Below, one piece after another: positions 1-7,302 of a DNA stretch of 64,000 bases. Position 1 is the stretch's first letter, and every line of letters starts with the position of its first letter. The DNA lies in assembly GCF_029968035.1 (NCBI RefSeq), contig NZ_JASCIQ010000011.1, forward strand, positions 1 through 64,000. The letters run 5' to 3'. The notes beneath the pieces are model-generated. The model did not search any database. It saw only the letters and a program-made list of their open reading frames with translations, and was not told the DNA's origin. The position numbers were made by a program, and so were the translations under genes. This stretch comes from Streptomyces cavernicola (GTDB lineage: Bacteria; Actinomycetota; Actinomycetes; Streptomycetales; Streptomycetaceae).

Positions 1-48
1 GAGACCATTCCCGCGCCTTGCGATCGCACGCACCGGACGCCGCGGGGC

Positions 49-63
49 CCGCCCTTCGGGCGG
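49..63 (-). terminator. Short GC-rich hairpin after the membrane-protein gene
   Basis: CCGCCC and GGGCGG arms flank a TTC loop. It lies about 40 bases past the stop of the minus-strand gene that ends at 101. There is no T-tract, which is usual for Streptomyces terminators. The assignment is inferred from position and symmetry only. Confidence 0.4.
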
Positions 64-100
64 ACGACGGGAGAATGAAGACAGGGCCTAGGCGTCCGGG

Positions 101-1045
101 TCAACGAGCGGTTCGGCTGTCCGCTGACGCCGGTACATCGGCCCGCACGGTCGGTGCTCCGCCAGGCGCGGCCATGGTCAGCACCGGTGCGCCGAGCACC
201 CAGAAGGTGGTGCGACCCGGCCCCGGCCCGCCGTGCCGACCGCGGCCGGCCGGCTCGGCATGGCAGGCAGCCTGGGGGAAGCGCACTGCACCGCATCGTG
301 CCGTGCGACCGGTCACGATCACCTCGATGTCCGTGAGGTTGGCGTGGGCTGTTTCAAGAGCCGCGAACTGCATGCCCGGCAGGGGGAACGTGAACTCCAG
401 CGCCACCTGGGAGGAGCCGCCCGCCACGCGCTCCGACGCCTGCCGTTCGAGAAGTTTCCGCACCTCGTCGGAGCGCCCCAGTACGTACCCGGCTTCGGCC
501 GGCTCGTCGAGGCCGGCTCCTTGGCTTCGACGCACCGTGCACCGGACCACCTCGAACCAGGTGTCGCGCAGGTTCGCGGTCTGCGCCGCGAGCCATCGTT
601 CCTCGTAGCTACGCTGCTGCTTCTCGGCCCAGCCGAGTGCGTACACCCGGGCCAGCAGCCAGAGCATCAGTGCCACACAGGACCAGTCGAGGTAGGGCCG
701 GACAGCGGGCACCATCGCGAACTTTCCTGCCCACAGAGCCAGTAGGACGAGAAAGCCTCGCCGATTCACCCGCTGGGCCTCGGCGAAGCGCGGAGTGCGC
801 AGCCGGACGAGCGTGGACCTGACGAACGATGCGGGCCAGGAGCCCGCCGGATACAGCGGCACGTGCAGATCGGGATGGCCCGCCACGAAGTAGCCTGGCA
901 AGTCGGCTGTTCCGGCTGAAGTGTCCACTTCCCCCGCCCATCCCGGCCCGGTTGCTTCCCTCTGAGAACGTACCCGCAAGGCGAGCGGTGTCACTCCCGC
1001 CGACTCGATCCGACCAATGCGCGGTTCGTACATCCGTCTGTTCAT
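101..1045 (-). CDS. Membrane protein of unknown function
   Basis: This 314-residue protein is not recognised. Residues 95-135 form one or two hydrophobic segments (GFLVLLALWAGKFAMV, then a second around LDWSCVALMLWLLARVYAL). They are followed by a charged, probably cytoplasmic region with many Glu and Arg residues. Near residue 215 an ALEFTFPLPGMQ stretch looks like a folded domain, and the last 70 residues are Gly/Pro/Ala-rich. The gene is divergent from the isoprenoid-enzyme homologue at 1083 and its 5' end lies in the same short control region. Codons carry more A/T at third positions than genes further right, which suggests relatively recent acquisition. The start (ATG at 1045) is the first available; no strong ribosome-binding site was seen. 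Confidence 0.55.
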   Translation of the reverse strand: MNRRMYEPRIGRIESAGVTPLALRVRSQREATGPGWAGEVDTSAGTADLPGYFVAGHPDLHVPLYPAGSWPASFVRSTLVRLRTPRFAEAQRVNRRGFLVLLALWAGKFAMVPAVRPYLDWSCVALMLWLLARVYALGWAEKQQRSYEERWLAAQTANLRDTWFEVVRCTVRRSQGAGLDEPAEAGYVLGRSDEVRKLLERQASERVAGGSSQVALEFTFPLPGMQFAALETAHANLTDIEVIVTGRTARCGAVRFPQAACHAEPAGRGRHGGPGPGRTTFWVLGAPVLTMAAPGGAPTVRADVPASADSRTAR

Positions 1046-1082
1046 GGACTATGCGTGTCGCATCGCGGTAAGCCTTTTCGTC

Positions 1083-2045
1083 ATGGGGGACACCGGGCAC
1101 GACGCGCTGCGCGCGGCCACCGCCGTCGTGCGTTGTGCTCTGTCGGCCAGCGGCTGGGGTTCCGTCCTGAGATTCGTGCGGACCGAGCATCGACAGGTCG
1201 TGCGGGCTTTCGAGGAAGTCGTCCTTCCCCTCGTCGAACAAGCGGTGCCGGAGAGCGATGTGCAGCGCACGGTCCACACCTCGCTTCTGGCCACCAGCAT
1301 GAAGGTGGGACTCGCGATGTGGGGGTACGCCTCCATGGCCCGTGTGCCTTTCGACGCCGAACTGGCCGTTCTCGGAAGTTCGTTCACACGGCTTTATGAC
1401 GACCTCATCGACAACTTCGAGCGGGAGAACCTCGGCTCTGACTTGCTGGCTCTCCTCACCGGTGAACCATTCCGCCCGTGTGGCCAGCTCGAAGAGCTCC
1501 TAGCCCTTCTGTACAAGGCCATCGTGGTGCGGCTCCCGCACGAGCCCGGCGACCCGATCTACGGGGTCCTGCGCGAGTTGCACGACTTCCAGCTGACTTC
1601 CCGGCTGCAACAGGGCTCCGGGCTGTCTGTGGCAGAGGTGCTCGACATCACCAGAGGGAAGGGCGGGCTGGCCATGATCGCTCTGTTCGCCCTGCTCCGC
1701 CCAGTGATGCCTGCGGAAGAGCGGGACATCCTCATGGATCTGGGGGACGTCTTTCAACTGCTCGACGATTTCCATGACCTTGCTCTGGACGAGGCTGCAC
1801 ACGTCACCACCAGTGTGACACTCGGCGTGACCTCCGTCGTCGAACTCGTTGGCCGCATCAGCCGTCTGCGGTCGCGCTTCATCGGCTATTACGGAACAGC
1901 CGGGCCACTGTCCGCGCAGGTTGCCCTGACCTTGATCGGTGTGCCCTTCGCGGGCCGCCGCGGACGGCGTGCAGGACGCGGCTTGGGCCCCGATGCCGCA
2001 GCTGTGCGTCTGCTCTTCTCTCGGGCAGAGAACATCCGACCTTGA
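1083..2045 (+). CDS. Class I isoprenoid-enzyme homologue (polyprenyl/terpene synthase fold)
   Basis: This protein of about 320 residues is almost entirely helical in composition. Two aspartate-rich motifs are visible: DDLID at residues 106-110 (context FTRLYDDLIDN) and DDFHD at 228-232 (context QLLDDFHD). Paired Asp-rich motifs about 120 residues apart are the Mg-diphosphate binding signature of class I prenyl and terpene synthases. The LDITRGKGG and MWGYA segments suggest the actinobacterial subfamily annotated as class 1 isoprenoid biosynthesis enzyme, whose substrate is unknown to me. The ATG at 1083 was chosen because it avoids overlap with the divergent gene at 1045; ATGs at 1017 and 1044 are alternatives. 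No other terpene-pathway gene lies nearby, so the product cannot be guessed. Confidence 0.6.
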   Translation: MGDTGHDALRAATAVVRCALSASGWGSVLRFVRTEHRQVVRAFEEVVLPLVEQAVPESDVQRTVHTSLLATSMKVGLAMWGYASMARVPFDAELAVLGSSFTRLYDDLIDNFERENLGSDLLALLTGEPFRPCGQLEELLALLYKAIVVRLPHEPGDPIYGVLRELHDFQLTSRLQQGSGLSVAEVLDITRGKGGLAMIALFALLRPVMPAEERDILMDLGDVFQLLDDFHDLALDEAAHVTTSVTLGVTSVVELVGRISRLRSRFIGYYGTAGPLSAQVALTLIGVPFAGRRGRRAGRGLGPDAAAVRLLFSRAENIRP

Positions 2046-2054
2046 TATGCACCG

Positions 2055-3143
2055 ATGCCTACGTCCATGCCCGTGCCCGAGCCGGAAAGCGGCAACCGGA
2101 ACAGGCACAGATCTCGTCCTGCGGTGCGAATGCAGGTGAACGGATGGGAACGCAGGGTGGCGCACGCGGAAGACGATGGGACGGCGGAGAGAGTACGGCC
2201 GCAGTGGGGCAGACGGCAGGGGCAGATATGCGCCGCCTGCGCTGCGGTAGTGGGTGTGTTGCTGGTGTGCCACGGTGCGGTGCCCAACTCCGGTATGCGG
2301 TTGGGCAGTCTGATCGAGTCGTTCCTGCCGTGGCTCGGTGTGGTGGTCGTGGTGCTGCTCGGCTTGGCGCTGCTGCGGCGGTCCGGCGTGGCGCTGGTGG
2401 CCGTGGCGGCGCCGGTGGTGGCGTGGGTGTGCCTCTTCGGCGGGCTGCTGCTGCCCGAGGCTCAGGCGGGGCCGCGCGAGCTGGTCGTCGTGCAGCACAA
2501 CGTCAGCGACGAGAACAGGGACCCGGCGGGCACGGCCCGTGCGCTGGCTCGTCCCGAGGCCGGGCGTCGGCCTGATCTGATCGCGCTGCAGGAGCTGGTG
2601 CCCTCGGCCTTGCCCGCGTACGAGAAGACGCTCGCCGCGCACTACCCGCACCATGCGGTCCGGGGAACGGTCGGGCTCTGGTCGAGGTACCCGCTGTCCG
2701 GGGCGCGCGCGGTGGACGTCAAACCCCGTGGGATCACGGAGAGTTGGCGTCGCGCGCTGCGGGCCGTGGTGCGGACGCCGCACGGTGACGTCGCCGCGTA
2801 CGTCGCGCACCTGCCGTCCGTCCGTGTCCGGGCGAGCGGTCTCGCGTCCGCGTGGCGTGACGAGAGCGCCGGGCTCCTCGGCGAGGCGGTCGGCGCGGAG
2901 CGGCTGCGGAGGGCAGTGCTCCTCGGCGACCTCAACGGCACCGTCGACGACCGTGGCCTGGCCCCGCTGACCTCGCGGCTGAACGTGCCGGAACGGGGCT
3001 TCGCCTTCAGCTTTCCCGCCGCGTTCCCGGTGGCCCGGATCGACCAGGTCATGGCCCGCTCGGCGACCGTCGCCCACGTCCGCACCCTGCCCGCGACCGG
3101 CAGCGACCATCTGCCCCTCGCCGCGCGGATCGCCCTGCACTGA
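2055..3143 (+). CDS. Membrane-anchored endonuclease/exonuclease/phosphatase (EEP) family protein
   Basis: The protein has 362 residues. A charged N-terminus precedes three hydrophobic segments (about residues 55-78, 84-107 and 111-135, the last ending LFGGLLLPEA). The C-terminal domain carries the EEP hallmarks: VVVQHNVS (metal-site Asn), LIALQELV (metal-binding Glu), VLLGDLNGT (Asp and Asn) and ATGSDHLPL (catalytic Asp-His). Such proteins cleave phosphodiester or phosphomonoester bonds. The topology places the domain outside the membrane, so an extracellular nuclease, sphingomyelinase-like or lipid phosphatase role is possible. The gene starts 9 bases after the isoprenoid-enzyme homologue and could be cotranscribed. 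The start may be downstream, for example the ATG at 2130. Confidence 0.75.
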   Translation: MPTSMPVPEPESGNRNRHRSRPAVRMQVNGWERRVAHAEDDGTAERVRPQWGRRQGQICAACAAVVGVLLVCHGAVPNSGMRLGSLIESFLPWLGVVVVVLLGLALLRRSGVALVAVAAPVVAWVCLFGGLLLPEAQAGPRELVVVQHNVSDENRDPAGTARALARPEAGRRPDLIALQELVPSALPAYEKTLAAHYPHHAVRGTVGLWSRYPLSGARAVDVKPRGITESWRRALRAVVRTPHGDVAAYVAHLPSVRVRASGLASAWRDESAGLLGEAVGAERLRRAVLLGDLNGTVDDRGLAPLTSRLNVPERGFAFSFPAAFPVARIDQVMARSATVAHVRTLPATGSDHLPLAARIALH

Positions 3144-3208
3144 GGGGGAGTTGGGCCTGCGCCCACGGTTCTCCGCCGCGCGGGGGAGACGGCTGCGACC
3201 TGAGGACG

Positions 3209-3484
3209 ATGTCCGGGACATCGAGGCCCCCGAGGATCGAGGCGTACGACAACGCCGCGGGCACCGTGCAGGCCGCACGGGCCGCCTCGAGATCGGAGCT
3301 CTCCATGTTGCTGCAGCCGAGTTTGAAGTCGAAGTCGAAGTCGCTGTTGCGGGCCGTCGCGGTCCTCGCCGTCGTGGCCGCGCTCGCGGTCCCCGTCGCC
3401 GTCCCCGCGCTCGACGGCACGCCCGTGGCCCGTACCGCCGTGGTCGTGGGTCCGGGCAACGGCGTTGTCAGTGGCGCCGATTAG
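3209..3484 (+). CDS. Small membrane or secreted protein, hypothetical
   Basis: This is a possible 91-residue protein with a GAGGA ribosome-binding match just before the ATG at 3209. A second ATG at 3305 would give about 59 residues. The distinctive part is KSKSKSLLRAVAVLAVVAAL followed by a short Ala/Val-rich stretch: a positively charged n-region and a hydrophobic core resembling a signal peptide or a single membrane anchor. The C-terminal remainder is only about 25 residues. I do not recognise it. Codon bias in the hydrophobic part is consistent with coding, but the call rests on little else. Confidence 0.35.
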   Translation: MSGTSRPPRIEAYDNAAGTVQAARAASRSELSMLLQPSLKSKSKSLLRAVAVLAVVAALAVPVAVPALDGTPVARTAVVVGPGNGVVSGAD

Positions 3485-3495
3485 GCTCCGACGGC

Positions 3496-4152
3496 ATGGC
3501 TACCCGGAATCTCTGTGCTGTCGCACCAGCTCCGCGCACTCCCGCCGAGGACGTCGACGGGCTGCCCGAGGGCGGTGCCGCCGCCGCGCGTGCGGCCGTC
3601 GAGCGGCTCTTCCCCGGGCGGTACGCGCCCGTGGACGGCCCGCACGGAGACGTGTGCGTATGGGTGGGGACATACGGGGAGACGGTGCTGGTCGTCGGGG
3701 ATGCCGTGGGGGCGGGTGAGGCGCGCGTGCCGGAGGGCTGGGGGGTGTACCGGTACGGGTTCCAGACGGTGGCGCTCGCGGCGTCCTTCGAGGTCGAGGT
3801 TGCCGGGCGGCGGCGTCTGGTGGCGCTGTCGCCCGAGTCCGTCGACCACGAGGAGGGGGCGTCGTTGCCGTTCGAGGCGGCGTTCCGGGGCGCGGTGGGG
3901 GTGGTCGACGCGGACGGGCTGTGCGTGGCGGCGCAGCAGTGGATGTTCGGTGCGCGGGCCGACGCACCGGACCCGGCGGCCTGGGCCGGCCCCGTGGCCC
4001 CGCACGCCTTCCGTCCCGCCGGGGCGGTGGCCGGGGCGGGCGGGTCCGGGACCGAGGCGGCCGTGCCCGCCCGGAACGGCAACCAGCCCGGCCGGGCCGG
4101 TCGGCCCGGCCGTTTCAGCCGATTCAGACGCCGTCTGGGCTACGGGAGTTGA
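3496..4152 (+). CDS. DUF6928-like protein
   Basis: The protein has about 218 residues. The segment from the N-terminus to residue 140 resembles actinobacterial DUF6928 proteins: a PEDVDGLP-like start, AAVERLFPG, the YGETVLVV region, and LSPESVDHEEGASLPFEAAF matching the family's LSPDS...LPFEAPF element. No catalytic motif is known to me. The last 70 residues are Gly/Ala/Arg-rich and end FSRFRRRLGYGS. The ATG at 3496 is preceded by TAGGCT at 3482-3487, eight bases upstream. That suits a -10 box and near-leaderless transcription, although no clear -35 was seen. The gene converges on the alpha/beta hydrolase with only a 3-base gap. Confidence 0.6.
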   Translation: MATRNLCAVAPAPRTPAEDVDGLPEGGAAAARAAVERLFPGRYAPVDGPHGDVCVWVGTYGETVLVVGDAVGAGEARVPEGWGVYRYGFQTVALAASFEVEVAGRRRLVALSPESVDHEEGASLPFEAAFRGAVGVVDADGLCVAAQQWMFGARADAPDPAAWAGPVAPHAFRPAGAVAGAGGSGTEAAVPARNGNQPGRAGRPGRFSRFRRRLGYGS

Positions 4153-4155
4153 GGC

Positions 4156-5076
4156 TCAGCGGGGCGTGTTGCGGGAGGCGTCGAGCGTCGCGCGGAGCTT
4201 GATCGCGAAAACCTCCGGTTGGCCCGGGTAGCCCGAGCTCTCGTCCGTGAAACCGCCGTGGTGGCTGGGGAAGACCGTCGCCTCCTGGCCGAGCAGTGCG
4301 GCCGCCGCGCGGGTCGTACGGCCGGTGAGGGTGTCGCCGGACTCCTCGGCCACGCCGAGCACGATCCGGGTCGGAGCGGCGGTGAGCGCCGCCACGTCCG
4401 GGCGGAGGTCGGTGACCGGCCAGGAGCGGTCGGTGAGCAGCGGGTCCTCGCGCTTGCCGTCGTCCTCGGCGGGCAGGCCGAACGCCGCCGGGTCGGGTGC
4501 GGGCTGAGCGAAGTACGCGTCGGTGAACTCGCCCTCCCAGGACGTCCATGCGACGAACGCGGCGAGGCCCGCGCCCCAGCCGCTCTTCTCGTACAGCTCG
4601 GTGACGCCCGCGCGGGCGCGGACCGCGGCGTCGGCGTCCGGGAGCAGCGTGAGCAGCGGCGGCTCGTGCGCGACGAGCGTCCTCACGTCGTCCGGGTGGG
4701 CGGCCACCAGGGCGAGTGCGGTGATCGCGCCGCCGCTGCTGCCGAACAGCTCCACCGGGCCGGCGCCGAGCGCCCCGATCAGCGCGTGCAGATCGTCGGC
4801 CTGCACGGCCGGATCGTGGTCGACGCGGCCGTCCGCACGTCTGCTGCGCCCGATCCCGCGCGGGTCGTACGTGACCACGGTCCGGTCCGGGAAGTACGAG
4901 GCCAGGGCCGCGAAGCCGGAGGCGTCCATGGGCTGGCCGACCATGAGCAGCGGCGGAAGGCCGTCGGCGGGAGGCAGCGGCCCGCGCACGTCGTAGACGA
5001 GGCGCGCCCCGGCATGCTGCAGCTCGTGCGTGGTGGCGGTGACGGTGGTGGCGGTGGAGGCGTTGTTGTCGGTCAT
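4156..5076 (-). CDS. Alpha/beta-fold hydrolase
   Basis: The protein has 306 residues. The nucleophile elbow is GSSGG with Ser114, preceded by the usual YDPRGIGRS strand-turn element at about residue 70. The catalytic His probably lies in VFPSHHGGF near residue 283. An oxyanion-type loop is present at MVGQPMDASGF. This is a cytoplasmic single-domain hydrolase without a signal peptide, close to the family annotated simply as alpha/beta hydrolase. The substrate is unknown. Upstream and in the same orientation is an Lrp/AsnC-type gene after 66 bases, so the two might form a transcription unit, but an individual promoter is equally possible. Confidence 0.8.
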   Translation of the reverse strand: MTDNNASTATTVTATTHELQHAGARLVYDVRGPLPPADGLPPLLMVGQPMDASGFAALASYFPDRTVVTYDPRGIGRSRRADGRVDHDPAVQADDLHALIGALGAGPVELFGSSGGAITALALVAAHPDDVRTLVAHEPPLLTLLPDADAAVRARAGVTELYEKSGWGAGLAAFVAWTSWEGEFTDAYFAQPAPDPAAFGLPAEDDGKREDPLLTDRSWPVTDLRPDVAALTAAPTRIVLGVAEESGDTLTGRTTRAAAALLGQEATVFPSHHGGFTDESSGYPGQPEVFAIKLRATLDASRNTPR

Positions 5077-5142
5077 GTACGTAGAGACTGCGGGCGGCGC
5101 GAGAACTCATCGCCGAGAACTCATCGCAGTCCGGGCCCGGAC

Positions 5143-5607
5143 TCAGGTGCCGAGGGGGCGGCGGGGGAGCGGGGAGGAGTAGACGACGCTCGTGGTGACC
5201 GAGCCGAGCGCGCCGACGCGGCCCGAGACCTCTTCCAGGTGCCGCATGGATCGGGCCGAGACCTTGAGGACGAAGCAGTCGTCGCCCGTGACGTGGTGTG
5301 CCTCCAGGATCTCCGGCGTCGCCTCGACCAGGTCGTGGAACGGCTTGTAGTTGCCGTGCGGGTAGCGCAGCCGTACGAACGCCAGGATCGGCAGGCCGAG
5401 CCGCTCGGGGTCGACCACGGCCGCGTACCCCTGGATCACCCCGGCCTCTTCCAGGCGCCGCACGCGTTCGGTGACGGCGCTCGGCGACATGGCCACGGCG
5501 CGCGCCAACTCCGCGTAGCTGGCCCGGCCTTCACGCTGCAGGACGTCGAGGATGCGGCGGTCGGTGGCGTCCGGGGAGTACGGGGTGTGCGGGGGATTCG
5601 CGGTCAT
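5143..5607 (-). CDS. Lrp/AsnC family transcriptional regulator
   Basis: The protein has 154 residues, the standard length. The N-terminal helix-turn-helix spans about residues 12-60 (DRRILDVLQREGRASYAELA, then MSPSAVTERVRRLEEAGVI). The C-terminal RAM ligand-binding domain includes ILAFVRLRY and HHVTGDDCFVLKV. Members bind amino acids or related effectors and form octameric discs on DNA. The gene is divergent from the rhodanese gene with 93 bases between the starts, so it probably controls itself and that neighbour. The transcript appears leaderless: TAGTTC ends six bases before the ATG. There is no ribosome-binding site. Confidence 0.9.
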   Translation of the reverse strand: MTANPPHTPYSPDATDRRILDVLQREGRASYAELARAVAMSPSAVTERVRRLEEAGVIQGYAAVVDPERLGLPILAFVRLRYPHGNYKPFHDLVEATPEILEAHHVTGDDCFVLKVSARSMRHLEEVSGRVGALGSVTTSVVYSSPLPRRPLGT

Positions 5608-5613
5608 GAGCGA

Positions 5614-5643
5614 GAACTAGCAGGGGAATCCACGGCAGTTCAA
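5614..5643 (-). promoter_or_regulatory. Leaderless promoter of the Lrp gene
   Basis: Read on the minus strand, TTGAAC (complement of 5638-5643) and TAGTTC (complement of 5614-5619) are separated by 18 bases. The -10 ends six bases before the ATG at 5607, so transcription would begin at or next to the start codon. Confidence 0.5.
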
Positions 5644-5665
5644 GGGAGTCGCCGGGGATCGTCTC

Positions 5666-5694
5666 TTCACCGTGATCTTCGGCGACCGTAGATT
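5666..5694 (+). promoter_or_regulatory. Leaderless promoter of the rhodanese gene
   Basis: TTCACC (5666-5671) and TAGATT (5689-5694) are separated by 17 bases. The -10 ends six bases before the ATG at 5701. No Shine-Dalgarno sequence precedes that ATG, which supports leaderless expression. It lies back to back with the Lrp promoter, so one bound Lrp complex could affect both. Confidence 0.5.
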
Positions 5695-5700
5695 TCAGGC

Positions 5701-6204
5701 ATGAACACACAGGCCGGCTCGATCGCCTCTCCTTCCGCTCCCGGCAACCCCGTGCTGCGGGTCCCGCCCGCCGCGCCCGCGGCGGCTGTCGCCCACTTCG
5801 CGGCCTCGCTCGCCTTCCACACCGACGTGTCGGACGTCGCCGCGGCCCTTGCCGCGGAGGGCGATCCGGGTTTCGTCCTCGTCGATGTCCGCTCCACCGA
5901 GTCCTGGGACCAGGGCCATGTGCCGGGGGCCGTGCATCTGCCGACCGACCAGATCGCGGACCGGGCGAGGGAGTTGCTCGACCCGTCGACGCCTGTCGTC
6001 ACGTACTGCTGGAGCCCCGGCTGTAACGGCGCCACCCGCGCGGCCCTCGCCTTCGCTCAACTCGGCTACCAGGTCAAGGAGATGCTCGGCGGGTTCGAGT
6101 ACTGGGTGCGGGAGGGCTTCCGCTACGAGACCTGGGAAGGACCGGCGCGGCAAGCCGCCGACCCGCTGACCGTGCCGGTCGAGGCGGCGGACTGCGGCTG
6201 CTGA
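5701..6204 (+). CDS. Rhodanese-like sulfurtransferase
   Basis: The protein has 167 residues with one rhodanese domain. The strand VLVDVRSTESWDQGHVPGAV is typical of the CDC25-like fold, and the active-site loop is CWSPGCNGATR (Cys103 to Arg113; the nucleophile is probably Cys108). Rhodaneses carry persulfide sulfur to acceptors such as cyanide or thiols. The protein ends in a Cys-Gly-Cys tail (DCGC) that could relay or hold sulfur; this is inferred. There is no signal peptide. It is divergent from an Lrp-type regulator that likely controls it, and its promoter appears leaderless. Confidence 0.85.
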   Translation: MNTQAGSIASPSAPGNPVLRVPPAAPAAAVAHFAASLAFHTDVSDVAAALAAEGDPGFVLVDVRSTESWDQGHVPGAVHLPTDQIADRARELLDPSTPVVTYCWSPGCNGATRAALAFAQLGYQVKEMLGGFEYWVREGFRYETWEGPARQAADPLTVPVEAADCGC

Positions 6205-6210
6205 GACCTG

Positions 6211-6330
6211 GATGGTCCGGAGGGTTCGGAGGTTCCGGACGGCGCGGACGGTCCGGGCGGTCTGGGTGGTCCGGGCGGTCTGGGTGGTCCGGACGGTTTG
6301 GGTAGTCCGGGCGGTCCGGTGGGGCCCGAG
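6211..6330 (+). repeat. Imperfect 18-base GGTCC-rich tandem repeats
   Basis: Degenerate units of the form GGTCCGGGCGGTCTGGGT repeat with substitutions across the gap between the rhodanese and SDR genes. The unit length is a multiple of three, so reading frames stay open through it; the upstream ATG at 6298 is an artefact of this. No protein is proposed here. Confidence 0.6.
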
Positions 6331-6393
6331 CCCGGTTGGGGGCCCGGGAATTCCGGTGGCAGCCGGGGTGTACGGCCGTCATCATGTGCTGCC

Positions 6394-7242
6394 ATGCCTC
6401 ACCTCCCGCACCCCACGCCCGAACAGCTCCGCCGTGACCCGCTGCCGCTGCGTGGCCGTACCGCACTCGTCACGGGCGCCAGCCGGTGCGGCGGCATCGG
6501 GCACGCCGTGGCCCGTCGGCTCGTCGCGTACGGCGCGAGCGTCTATCTGCACCATCACGTCCCGCACGACGCCGCGATGCCGTGGGGTGCCGACCGGCCC
6601 GAGGACGTCGTGGCGTCCGTCCGGGGCGCGGCCCCCGATCCGCAGCAGGCCCAAGTCCTGCACGGGCCAGGCGACTTGACCGAACCGGAGGGCCCGGCGC
6701 GGCTGCTCGCCGAGGCCGCGGATGCGCTCGGCGGCCGGGTCGACGTGCTCGTCGCCAACCATGCCCTCAGCGGCGACGACGGCCCGCTCGACGCGATCGA
6801 CCAGCAGATGCTCGACCGGCACTGGGCCGTCGACACCCGCTCCGTGATCCTGCTCGTGCAGGCCTACGCCCGGCTGCGGGCTGAGCTGCCGCCCCGCACG
6901 CCGGGCGGGCGCGTCGTGATGATGACGTCCGGTCAGGACATGGCGGGCGGCATGCCCGGCGAGGTGGCGTACGCGCTGCAGAAGGGCGCCCTTGCCTCCG
7001 CCACTCGCACCCTCGCCACCTCGCTCGCGGACCTCGCGGTGACCGTGAACACCGTCAACCCCGGCCCGGTGGACACGGATTACCTCACCGGTGAGGCGTA
7101 CGACACGGTCGCCTCGATGTTCCCCGGCGGCCGCTGGGGCATGCCCGACGACCCGGCCCGCCTGATCGCCTGGCTGGCCACCGACGAGGCCGAGTGGATC
7201 ACCGGCAACGTCATCGACTCGGAGGGCGGCTTCCGGCGGTAG
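6394..7242 (+). CDS. Short-chain dehydrogenase/reductase
   Basis: The protein has about 282 residues. An N-terminal Rossmann motif is present (TALVTGASRCGGIG, the TGxxxGxG cofactor loop), then the NHA strand motif in VLVANHA (NAG equivalent), the catalytic Ser in MMTSGQ, and YALQKGA (Tyr-x-x-x-Lys). The C-terminus ITGNVIDSEGGF is typical of classical SDRs. Members reduce carbonyls or oxidise alcohols with NAD(P)H. Substrate unknown. The ATG at 6394 is preferred because it starts just before conserved sequence; the upstream ATG at 6298 lies in repeats. The 3' end converges on the DUF885 gene through a hairpin. Confidence 0.85.
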   Translation: MPHLPHPTPEQLRRDPLPLRGRTALVTGASRCGGIGHAVARRLVAYGASVYLHHHVPHDAAMPWGADRPEDVVASVRGAAPDPQQAQVLHGPGDLTEPEGPARLLAEAADALGGRVDVLVANHALSGDDGPLDAIDQQMLDRHWAVDTRSVILLVQAYARLRAELPPRTPGGRVVMMTSGQDMAGGMPGEVAYALQKGALASATRTLATSLADLAVTVNTVNPGPVDTDYLTGEAYDTVASMFPGGRWGMPDDPARLIAWLATDEAEWITGNVIDSEGGFRR

Positions 7243-7249
7243 CCGGGTA

Positions 7250-7294
7250 GGGGGCGGCCCCTTGAACGGCCCGCTCAACGGCCGCCCGCCCCCC
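7250..7294. terminator. Bidirectional hairpin between convergent genes
   Basis: GGGGGCGGCC (7250-7259) pairs with GGCCGCC...CCCCC (7280-7294), with a small internal bulge. It sits between the stops of the SDR gene (plus) and the DUF885 gene (minus) and can serve both. Confidence 0.5.
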
Positions 7295-7302
7295 AACTCG
7301 CC

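Noticed and set aside
1..3143. Terpene biosynthetic gene cluster
   Set aside because: Only one isoprenoid-enzyme homologue is present. No P450, prenyl diphosphate supply or tailoring genes are near, so a cluster claim is not supported in this window.
3151..3495. N-terminal extension of the DUF6928-like protein to 3151
   Set aside because: The extra 115 residues are Arg/Gly-rich without family match and overlap the small signal-peptide-like gene. The ATG at 3496 begins next to conserved sequence.
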